A stretch of 18,402 nucleotides of DNA from an uncultured bacterium (GTDB lineage Bacteria > Gemmatimonadota > Gemmatimonadetes > Longimicrobiales > RSA9), in NCBI GenBank assembly GCA_937889645.1, contig CALBZE010000028.1, positions 1-18,402 on the forward strand, in the 5' to 3' direction. This document shows, in pieces, positions 7,921 to 13,213 of the stretch; the first letter of the stretch is position 1; each line of letters begins with the position of its first letter. The notes beneath the pieces are model-generated. The model saw only the letters and a list, made by a program, of their open reading frames with translations. It was not told the origin of the DNA and did no database searches. Both the position numbers and the translations under genes were made by a program.

Positions 7921-8111
7921 TCACCCCAGGCGCCGCGGCAGCGTGAGCGTGAACGTCGATCCTTCGCCGGGCCGGCTCTCGACCTCGATGTCGCCGCCCA
8001 TCGCGCGGCCGACGCCTCCCACGACACCGCCACGCGCCCGCCCGGGTCCGTGAACTTGATGGCATTCGAGACCAGGTTCAAGACGACCCGCTCGGGCCGC
8101 TTGCGGTCGGC
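7921..8111 (-). pseudogene. Degenerate histidine-kinase ATPase-domain remnant
   Basis: Read on the minus strand, 8111 to about 8027 encodes an N box in the form ERVVLNLVSNAIKFTDPGG. About 60 bases later, in a different frame, RAMGGDIEVESRPGEGSTF is read up to a TGA at 7921-7923, which is the classical end of HATPase_c. The D-x-G-x-G box, F box and GxGLGL box that should separate them (normally 50 or more residues) are missing, and the frame changes. The dimerisation domain and sensor are also absent, as the upstream 170 bases are low-complexity. The remnant differs from the intact kinase at 2823-4805 (KFTDPGG versus KYTPPGG), so it is not a recent copy of it. It ends 34 bases before the propeller/GGT start, which suggests the two were once one transcript. 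Confidence 0.75.
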
Positions 8112-8250
8112 GCGGCGGCGGGCGCTGGGCTTGGCGGCGCGGCGGCGGACGCTGGGTCGCCGGCGATGCAGCGGGCGCCGGGGTCGGCGGAGTTGCCGCG
8201 GGCACCGGGGTCGCCGCCCACGGGCCGCGCCGATCGTCCGGTGGCGCAGC

Positions 8251-8320
8251 GCCGCCGCTCGAGCGACGCGGCCAGCTCCCTACGCGGACCGCCGCCGCTT
8301 GAGCGACGCGGCCAGCTCCC
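8251..8320. repeat. 40-bp-offset tandem duplication of the hemG 3' end
   Basis: A 30-base block containing GAGCGACGCGGCCAGCTCCC occurs at 8251-8280 and again at 8291-8320 with one mismatch (C/T at 8260/8300). Three further flanking positions are partly matched. The right copy encodes the last residues of hemG (GELAASLKRRR); the left copy lies just past its TAG stop. Because 40 is not a multiple of three, the second copy is out of frame. Confidence 0.85.
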
Positions 8321-9674
8321 GCGCCCGCGCGATCCGCCCCGGCACGCCCGCGCGCGACTCCCAGTTCGCCGCCACGTGCAGCCCTTCGGGGAGCGTCAGC
8401 CCCTCGAGCGCCGCCCAGCTCCGGTCCCACGCCGGCATGCGGACGCGCTCGACGTGCCGCGCACGCGCCGGGCGACGCGTCGCCTGCTCGAACTCCGACG
8501 CCGCAACCGCCGCGATCGCATCGTCGTCCCACGCCACGAGCGCCGGGTTCTTCGCGCCGCCCAGGTACGCCGTGTAGACGCCCGCGCGGCCGAAGAGGTG
8601 CGCATTGAACGTGACGCCGCGCGTCTCCAGCCGCTCGCCGAACGCGACCTGGTACCCCATCGCCGGGCGGTCGACGTCGGCCTCCAGGTACGCGACCGCC
8701 AGCGGATTGTAGTTGAGCCGGGCGACGCGCGCGGCGGCGTCGGGCGCGGCGTGGGAGAGCAGCGCGGCCGCGGCGTCCGCCGGGGTCGTGACGACGACGT
8801 CGTCGCCCGTCCACTCGCCCGCGTCCGTCTCGACGACCCAGCGCCCGTCGTCCCGGCGATGGAGCGCCCGCGCCGGCGTCTGCAGGTGGATCCGCTCGCG
8901 ATGCGCGCCGTGGAGCGCCTCGGGGAGCGCGCGCATCCCGCGGCGGAACGAGCACGCAGGCGCGACGTCGCCTCCGCCGCCTCCGCCGCGGCCGCTCCCG
9001 TTTCCGCTCCCGCCGCCGCGGCCGCTTCCGCTACCGGCGCCGCTCCCGCTTCCGCCCTCGCCGCCGCGGCCTCTCCCACCGCCACCCCCGCCTCCGCCTC
9101 TGCGCAGCGACCGGCGCGCGAGCGAGAAGAGCACGCTCCCCTCGATCCCGAACGTCTCGAGCGCCCGCGATAGAGTCCAGCGCATCGGCATATCCGCCGG
9201 GTCGGAGGCGTAAAGTCCTCCATAGAGCGGACCGAGCATGCACTCGTACGCCTCGCGGCCGAACTTGCGGACGAGGTAGTCGGCCACGGACTCGGTGGGA
9301 CGGGCGCCGCCGGTGAACGGCTCCAGCAGGATCCGCAGCTTGCCGGGGACGGAAATCAGGTCCGTTCGGAACGCTGCCGGGATCGAGAAGGGCACCTCGC
9401 GGAGACGGCCGGACCGGTAGACCAGAAGAGGAAGTCCGGGCGGCGCGAGGAGGAGCTCGTCCCGGAGGCCGAGCTCGTCGATCAGCGCGCGGAGCGGCGG
9501 GACCAGCCGCGTGCGCTGGGGACCGGCTTCGTACAGCCGGCCGTCCACCTCCAGGGTGCGAATCGCGCCGCCCGGATACGAGGCCGCCTCGAGGACGACG
9601 AAGTCCATGCCGCGGCGGGACAGCTCGTGCGCCAGGACCAGGCCGGTGATCCCGGCGCCGATGATGATGGTCAT
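8280..9674 (-). CDS. hemG: Oxygen-dependent-type protoporphyrinogen/coproporphyrinogen oxidase with a Gly-rich insert
   Basis: The 464-residue flavoprotein (HemY/PPOX family, often annotated hemG) oxidises the porphyrinogen made after HemE to the porphyrin that HemH metallates. The N-terminal FAD motif is IIGAGITGLVLAHELSRRG (4-22), followed by Glu29 at the end of the second strand and PGGAIRT (34-40). The C-terminal FAD segment is GLHVAANWESRAGVPGRIARARELA (431-455). Mid-domain GPLYGGLYASDPADMPMRW (148-166) is typical of the family. Residues 193-235 (8970-9098) are almost pure Gly/Ser/Arg, an insertion in the middle of the protein after FSLARRSLRR. Without it the length would be slightly below the family norm of about 450-470. 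ATG 9674 begins exactly at the FAD strand. The gene is transcribed away from the amidase and on the opposite strand to hemEH. The symbol is used in the broad sense; hemY is an equally valid name. Confidence 0.92.
   Translation of the reverse strand: MTIIIGAGITGLVLAHELSRRGMDFVVLEAASYPGGAIRTLEVDGRLYEAGPQRTRLVPPLRALIDELGLRDELLLAPPGLPLLVYRSGRLREVPFSIPAAFRTDLISVPGKLRILLEPFTGGARPTESVADYLVRKFGREAYECMLGPLYGGLYASDPADMPMRWTLSRALETFGIEGSVLFSLARRSLRRGGGGGGGGRGRGGEGGSGSGAGSGSGRGGGSGNGSGRGGGGGGDVAPACSFRRGMRALPEALHGAHRERIHLQTPARALHRRDDGRWVVETDAGEWTGDDVVVTTPADAAAALLSHAAPDAAARVARLNYNPLAVAYLEADVDRPAMGYQVAFGERLETRGVTFNAHLFGRAGVYTAYLGGAKNPALVAWDDDAIAAVAASEFEQATRRPARARHVERVRMPAWDRSWAALEGLTLPEGLHVAANWESRAGVPGRIARARELAASLKRRRSA
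8970..9098. repeat. Low-complexity CCGCC/CTCC-type triplet-hexamer tract inside hemG
   Basis: About 130 bases consist of imperfect GCCTCC, GCCGCC and CCGCTTCC-like units on the plus strand, read as Gly, Ser and Arg codons on the minus strand. The reading frame is kept throughout. The pattern suggests replication-slippage growth that selection tolerated as a flexible linker. Confidence 0.8.
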
Positions 9675-9740
9675 GGGGAATCGAGAAAAAACCGGGTCGT
9701 GCCTTGCAAGCGTATGTGACTGCGTAATCTAACGCCCCGA

Positions 9741-9930
9741 CAACTAGCGGACCACGTTTCCGTTTACCGGAATCGGCACGCGTTTCGAGCCGGCGACGGT
9801 CGGGAGCGCGCGAGGAATCGCGCTCGCAGGGGGCAAAATGCGGCAGCAGTGGGATGCGGCGAGCGGGACGGGGTACGGTGGCATGCGAGGATGGGGCAAA
9901 GCGGGAAACGGAAACGTGGTCCGCCAGTGG
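9741..9930. repeat. 190-bp segment bounded by long inverted repeats
   Basis: The left arm GCGGACCACGTTTCCGTTT (9747-9765) is an exact reverse complement of 9906-9924. Pairing continues with two mismatches outward to 9741/9930 and for three more pairs inward (9767-9769 with 9902-9904). The interior is about 130 bases without an ORF I trust and holds a smaller hairpin (GAGCGCG at 9804-9810 with CGCGCTC at 9819-9825). No target-site duplication is obvious. It could be a small non-autonomous element, a cruciform, or paired operators for the divergent genes. Confidence 0.7.
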
Positions 9931-9963
9931 GGGGGAGGCGCTGTCGGCTGGCGGAAAATGCCG

Positions 9964-9993
9964 TTGCCTCGCGCGCCCCGCCGTGGACATATT
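9964..9993 (+). promoter_or_regulatory. Candidate sigma-70-type promoter for the amidase gene
   Basis: TTGCCT (9964-9969) and CATATT (9988-9993) are separated by 18 bases and stand out in very GC-rich sequence. They would give a leader of about 235 bases before the ATG at 10236, which is long, so this is tentative. Confidence 0.3.
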
Positions 9994-10100
9994 CGCGCCG
10001 CTACCAAACTCACCGCACCCCAGACTCCGGGGTCGCCGTCGTCCGAACGGGCTCGAGGAGGAGCCGAGACCCGGGCGGGCACGCGACGCCGCCCACCGAG

Positions 10101-10124
10101 CCACGTTCCGCGATCGGGACGTGG
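10101..10124. promoter_or_regulatory. Candidate operator palindrome
   Basis: CCACGTTCC (10101-10109) faces GGGACGTGG (10116-10124) with one mismatch across a 6-base spacer. The same core appears as CCACGTTTCC (9752-9761) and GGAAACGTGG (9910-9919) in the same intergenic region, and ACGTGG(A/T)CCGCC recurs at 9914-9925 and 10119-10130. A dimeric regulator binding these half-sites is possible; the regulator is unknown. Confidence 0.35.
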
Positions 10125-10224
10125 ACCGCCGCCCCCACCAGCGAGCGAAGGAGCCGCGACACGGCCGTTGGAGCACGCGGGTGCGTCGTTGCTCCCGGTT
10201 CACGGGAGCCCACCCACAACACCC

Positions 10225-10230
10225 AGGAGG
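10225..10230 (+). promoter_or_regulatory. Shine-Dalgarno site fixing the amidase start
   Basis: AGGAGG lies 5 bases before ATG 10236. The frame is open much further upstream, so this consensus site is what decides the start. Confidence 0.8.
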
Positions 10231-10235
10231 GAGCC

Positions 10236-11564
10236 ATGTCGGTCACGACCGCGACTCGCACCGCCCGCCGTACCGTGTTCGTCACCACCTTCACCGATGG
10301 TGTGCTGGACCCCGAGCGCGAGATGCTCGGTCCCGTGCAGGATGGGGGGACGATCGTCGCCCACACGGCGCCCGGGTGCTGGGGGCCGATGATCACGCCG
10401 CGGCTGCGCGGCGGCCACGAGGTAACGGAACCGGTCGCGGTCGAGGGCGCCGAGCCCGGCGACGCGGTCGCGATCCGGATCCAGGAGCTGCGGGTCACGT
10501 CGATCGCGACGGCGTCGGGGCACGACCGCGTGATCGAGGGGCATTACGTCGGCGACCCGTACGTCGCCGCGCGGTGCCCGGGGTGCGGCGAGCTGTACCC
10601 CGAGACGGAGCTCGACGGGATCGGGCCCGAGGCGGTCCGCTGCAGCGCATGTGGTGCGGCGGTCACGCCGTTCAAGATCGAGAACGGTTACACCGTCGTC
10701 TTCGACGAGCACCGCACGGTCGGGGTGACGGTCGACAAGCAGGCGGCGCAGCGGATCGCCCGCGAGGCCGGGCGGTACGCCGCGCTCCCGGAGCGCTCGG
10801 TGCAGCACTCGATCCTGACGCTCGCACCGCACAACCTGGTCGGGATCCCGGTCCGGCTGCGACCGTTCCTCGGGCAGCTCGGCACGATGCCGGCGGTGCG
10901 GATGCCCGACTCGCACAACGCCGGCGACTTCGGCGCGGCGCTCGTCGGTGCGGCGCACGAGTACGCGCTCCTTCCCGACCAGCTCGAGCTGCGCACGGAC
11001 GGCCACATGGACATCGACGCCGTGCGACCCGGGACGATCGTGATCGCGCCGGTCAAGGTCCCCGGCGCCGGGATCTACCTGGGCGACATGCACGCGCTGC
11101 AGGGCGACGGCGAGATCGCCGGGCACACGATGGACGTCGCCGGGATCGCGACGCTCGGCGTGGAAGTGCTGAAGGGCCGCACGCTCGAGGGGCCGGTCCT
11201 GTTCCCCCGCGCCGAGGACCTGCCGCCGCTCGCCCGCCCGCTCGGCGACCGCGAGCGTCGCCGCGCCGAGGCCCTCGCCCGTCGCTGGGGGCTCCAGGGG
11301 ATCGAAGAGTCCGCCCCGATCTCCGTCGTCGGGACCGGCCCCGACCTCAACGCCGCGACCGAGTGCGGGCTGCGCCGCGCCGCGATGCTGCTCGGCATGA
11401 CGATCGCCGAGGTCCGCAACCGCGCGACGATCACGGGCGCGATCGAGATCGGCAGGCACCCGGGCGTCGTGCAGGTGACGTTCCTCGCACCCATGGAGGC
11501 GCTCGACAAGGCAGGACTCACCGGGATCGTGGAGGAGCAGTACGGGATGGTGATGGGGCGGTAA
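10236..11564 (+). CDS. Acetamidase/formamidase family amidohydrolase with CxxC...CxxC insert
   Basis: The 442-residue protein belongs to the FmdA/AmdA family, which hydrolyses formamide, acetamide or related short amides to ammonia and the acid in the cytosol. Family blocks are MLGPVQDGGTIVAHT, PGCWGPMITPRLRGGHEVTEP, GTMPAVRMPDSHNAGDFGA, and the core YLGDMHALQGDGEIAGHTMDVA (281-302). ISVVGTGPDLNAATE and the C-terminal block ending FLAPMEAL close the fold. Residues 114-139 carry Cys114-x2-Cys117 and Cys136-x2-Cys139, a zinc-ribbon-like pair in the N-terminal half that is not part of the minimal catalytic core. A consensus ribosome site supports ATG 10236. No nitrogen-regulation gene or amide transporter is adjacent. 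The family is firm, the actual amide substrate is not known. Confidence 0.92.
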   Translation: MSVTTATRTARRTVFVTTFTDGVLDPEREMLGPVQDGGTIVAHTAPGCWGPMITPRLRGGHEVTEPVAVEGAEPGDAVAIRIQELRVTSIATASGHDRVIEGHYVGDPYVAARCPGCGELYPETELDGIGPEAVRCSACGAAVTPFKIENGYTVVFDEHRTVGVTVDKQAAQRIAREAGRYAALPERSVQHSILTLAPHNLVGIPVRLRPFLGQLGTMPAVRMPDSHNAGDFGAALVGAAHEYALLPDQLELRTDGHMDIDAVRPGTIVIAPVKVPGAGIYLGDMHALQGDGEIAGHTMDVAGIATLGVEVLKGRTLEGPVLFPRAEDLPPLARPLGDRERRRAEALARRWGLQGIEESAPISVVGTGPDLNAATECGLRRAAMLLGMTIAEVRNRATITGAIEIGRHPGVVQVTFLAPMEALDKAGLTGIVEEQYGMVMGR

Positions 11565-11652
11565 GCCACCTGCGCGGGGGCGCGGCGGCGTCCTTCGACC
11601 ACTCGAGGCGCGCCCATTTCGGTAAGCCGCGCGTGCGGGGGCGGGGGTGGCG
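11559..11652. repeat. 61-bp-offset imperfect direct repeat spanning the amidase stop codon
   Basis: CGGTAAGCC, containing the TAA stop (11562-11564), followed by a GCGC-GGGGGCG stretch at 11559-11590 recurs as CGGTAAGCC plus a similar GCGTGCGGGGGCG stretch at 11620-11652, with a few substitutions and one indel. The identity is clear over the first nine bases and moderate after that. Confidence 0.6.
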
Positions 11653-11753
11653 ACGTCCCGCCCCCGCCCCCGCCACCGCCACAGCCACAGTCTCCACAGC
11701 CTCCACAGCCACACAGCCGCACAGCCGCACCATCGCGGCGGTCAGCAAGCCAC

Positions 11754-11791
11754 GCGACGCCCCGCGGGCCAACCGGCCCACGAGGCGTCGC
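11754..11791. terminator. 17-bp stem-loop downstream of the amidase gene
   Basis: GCGACGCCCCGCGGGCC (11754-11770) pairs with GGCCCACGAGGCGTCGC (11775-11791) at 15 of 17 positions around the loop AACC. On the minus-strand RNA the two exceptions become G-U pairs. It lies 190 bases after the amidase stop with no T-tract, so it may be a terminator or a mobile palindromic repeat. Confidence 0.4.
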
Positions 11792-11886
11792 ACATCGCCA
11801 CGGGCGCCGCGTGGACCATGCTCATCGACCGCGACGGCAGCGTGCTCGTCGGCGGCGAGTCCGGACTCTGGCGTTTTTCTCCTTGA
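11788..11886 (+). pseudogene. Beta-propeller-blade-like coding fragment
   Basis: The frame ending at TGA 11884-11886 reads AAWTMLIDRDGSVLVGGES followed by GLWRFSP. This matches one blade of a regulator-type or BNR-like propeller (consensus around DxDGxLWVGTxxGLxRF). Upstream the frame runs into the hairpin and a low-complexity His/Arg-rich stretch with no domain. It is best read as the last blade of a lost gene, but a short chance match cannot be excluded. Confidence 0.35.
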
Positions 11887-12121
11887 TTCCCACGACTTCC
11901 CGCGGCTCACCGACCGCCGCGTAGGCCCGCCGCATTGGTCCCGGGCTCGCCTCCTACCCTCCTGAGCCGGCGTTTCCCACCCACACGGGAAGCGGCGAAC
12001 CCGAAAATTGCTCCGCAAGAACCGGATCGCGCCGGACCGGCGTTGGCGGTGATCTTCCCGGCACGACGTGGCGATCCCCGCCGCGTCGCACGTTCACCAA
12101 CGACCGATCCGGTGAGGCATC

Positions 12122-12607
12122 ATGACCACTTATCGTACGATCGCACTCCCGACCGAAATCGCCCGGGCCGTCCGCGACACCATGGAATCGCCCGGCTACA
12201 AGCACCCCGCCTCCGTCAAGGTCGCTACGGGGTACGGCCCGTGCCGCCACTGCCTGCGCACCTTCCGCGTCGGCGAGGAGCGGCGCATTCTCTTCACCTA
12301 CGACCCGTTCCACGACCTCGAGCCCTACCCCCTTCCCGGCCCGATCTTCATCCACGAGGCCGAGTGCGAGCGCTATCCCGAAGACGCGGGCTTCCCCCGG
12401 GAGCTGAAGGCGCACCCGCTCACCCTGAACGGCTACGGCAGGGGGCGCGCACTGCGCGAGCAGGTCCACGTCACCGCGGACTCCCTGGACGCCGAGATCG
12501 AGCGTCTGCTCGGCCGCGACGACGTCGACTACATCCACGTGCGCGACACGAAGGCGGGATGTTATGATTTTCGGATCGAGCGGGCGAGCGCCCGAGCGCG
12601 GTCGTGA
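12122..12607 (+). CDS. DUF1203 family protein
   Basis: The 161-residue cytosolic protein matches the DUF1203 family in length and block order: GPCRHCLRTFRVGEERRIL (Cys41, Cys44), YDPFHDLEPYPLPGPIFIH (60-78) with His79, Cys82, NGYGRGRAL, and the terminal YIHVRDTKAGCYDFRIER (His139, Cys147). The conserved Cys and His residues hint at metal or redox chemistry, but no function is established for the family and I do not propose one. The ATG at 12122 has only a weak GGTGAGG before it. It is followed by 123 bases and then the SRPBCC-ada unit, on the same strand; co-transcription is possible but there is a hairpin in between. Confidence 0.88.
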   Translation: MTTYRTIALPTEIARAVRDTMESPGYKHPASVKVATGYGPCRHCLRTFRVGEERRILFTYDPFHDLEPYPLPGPIFIHEAECERYPEDAGFPRELKAHPLTLNGYGRGRALREQVHVTADSLDAEIERLLGRDDVDYIHVRDTKAGCYDFRIERASARARS

Positions 12608-12653
12608 GGTCTACGCCGACTCGAGAGGATTGCTCCTGCGCCGGTAGCGGGTG

Positions 12654-12665
12654 AAAACGCGCAAT
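12654..12665 (+). promoter_or_regulatory. Possible Ada-box-like sequence upstream of the SRPBCC-ada unit
   Basis: AAAACGCGCAAT resembles the GCGCAA end of the E. coli Ada-binding sequence (AAT plus AAAGCGCAA) but only part of the motif is matched. It is 66 bases before ATG 12731, a suitable place for an autoregulatory site. The claim rests on a short, loosely matched motif. Confidence 0.25.
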
Positions 12666-12666
12666 G

Positions 12667-12693
12667 AGCATCGCGCGCCGTCGCGCCGATGCT
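12667..12693. other. Leader stem-loop before the SRPBCC-ada unit
   Basis: AGCATCGCGCG (12667-12677) pairs with CGCGCCGATGCT (12682-12693) with a single bulged base and the loop CCGT. It is 60 bases after the DUF1203 stop and 38 before the next ATG. It may end the DUF1203 transcript or shape the 5' leader of the next one. Confidence 0.4.
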
Positions 12694-12716
12694 GCGAAAA
12701 ACACGCACCACAACCG

Positions 12717-12723
12717 AAAGGAG
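12717..12723 (+). promoter_or_regulatory. Shine-Dalgarno site fixing the SRPBCC start
   Basis: AAAGGAG lies 7 bases before ATG 12731. It favours this start over one 42 bases upstream in the same frame. Confidence 0.7.
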
Positions 12724-12730
12724 CTACACC

Positions 12731-13213
12731 ATGGCTGACCACGCGCTGATCCGGACCCCCGTCGTCAAGACCGCGATGCTCATCCGTAGACCCGCGGCCG
12801 AGGTCTTCGAAGCCTTCGTGAACCCCGAGGTCACCACCCGGTTCTGGTTCACCAAGAGCAGTGGTCGGCTCGAGGCCGGCAAGGAGGTCACCTGGACCTG
12901 GGAGATGTACGACGCCTCGGCCCCGGTCATGGTCAAGGCCGTCGAGCCGAACCGCCGCATCGAGATCGAGTGGCCCGGCGCCACCGGCCCGAGCACCGTG
13001 GAGTGGCGCTTCACCGAGATGGCGGACGGCTCGACCTTCGTCGAGATCACCAACTCGGGGTTCTCGGGCGAGCCGGACGCGGTCGTCGCAGAGGCGCTGG
13101 ACGCGACCGAGGGTTTCACCATGGTCCTCGCCGGGCTCAAGGCCTACCTCGAGCACGGCATCGAGCTGAACCTGGTCGGGGACCGCTACCCCGCGGGGCT
13201 CGATGCGCACTAG
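12731..13213 (+). CDS. SRPBCC (START-like, AHSA1-type) domain protein
   Basis: The 160-residue protein has the layout of the AHSA1/SRPBCC superfamily. It opens with a beta-strand and RRPAAEVFEAFVNPEVTTRFWF (19-40), continues through the GKEVTWTWEMYDA strand, RIEIEWP, and TVEWRFTEMADGSTFVEITNSGF, and ends with a long C-terminal helix (EALDATEGFTMVLAGLKAYLEHGI). This fold forms a hydrophobic ligand cavity. Members act as lipid or small-molecule binders or Hsp90-activator-like proteins, and no specific ligand can be read from the sequence. Its last 11 bases overlap the ada start, implying translational coupling. The association with ada may reflect co-regulation under alkylation stress, which is inference. 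Confidence 0.88.
   Translation: MADHALIRTPVVKTAMLIRRPAAEVFEAFVNPEVTTRFWFTKSSGRLEAGKEVTWTWEMYDASAPVMVKAVEPNRRIEIEWPGATGPSTVEWRFTEMADGSTFVEITNSGFSGEPDAVVAEALDATEGFTMVLAGLKAYLEHGIELNLVGDRYPAGLDAH

Larger units (their letters stand above)
9675..10235. other. Divergent intergenic region between hemG and the amidase gene
   Basis: This 561-bp region must contain promoters for both flanking genes. I see no credible coding sequence in it. It holds the inverted-repeat segment 9741-9930, an AT-richer stretch at 9676-9735 next to hemG, and a candidate promoter at 9964-9993. A palindrome (10101-10124) shares the CCACGTT core with the inverted repeats. Confidence 0.7.
11565..12121. other. Gene-poor stretch with hairpins and short repeats
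   Basis: No intact gene is supported in these 557 bases. They contain the duplicated amidase stop region, a CCACAGC-rich short-repeat tract (about 11686-11730), a strong stem-loop (11754-11791), a propeller-blade-like coding fragment (11788-11886), and a weaker 8-bp stem (11971-11978 with 11987-11994). The DUF1203 promoter should lie in the last 200 bases but I cannot identify boxes. Confidence 0.7.

Noticed and set aside
7887..8081. Upstream extension of the propeller/GGT protein to about 1038 residues
   Set aside because: The extra N-terminus begins with a kinase N box and then turns into frame-shifted kinase sequence. The hydrophobic leader after ATG 7886 is a far better protein start.
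9838..10392. Open frames across the hemG-amidase intergenic region
   Set aside because: They lack family resemblance and ribosome sites, and cross both the inverted repeats and the amidase start.
11647..11886. Complete small gene of 79 codons
   Set aside because: The first two thirds are His/Arg/Pro-rich low-complexity sequence over tandem CCACAGC repeats and a hairpin, with no ribosome site. Only the last 30 residues look protein-like, so it is reported as a fragment.
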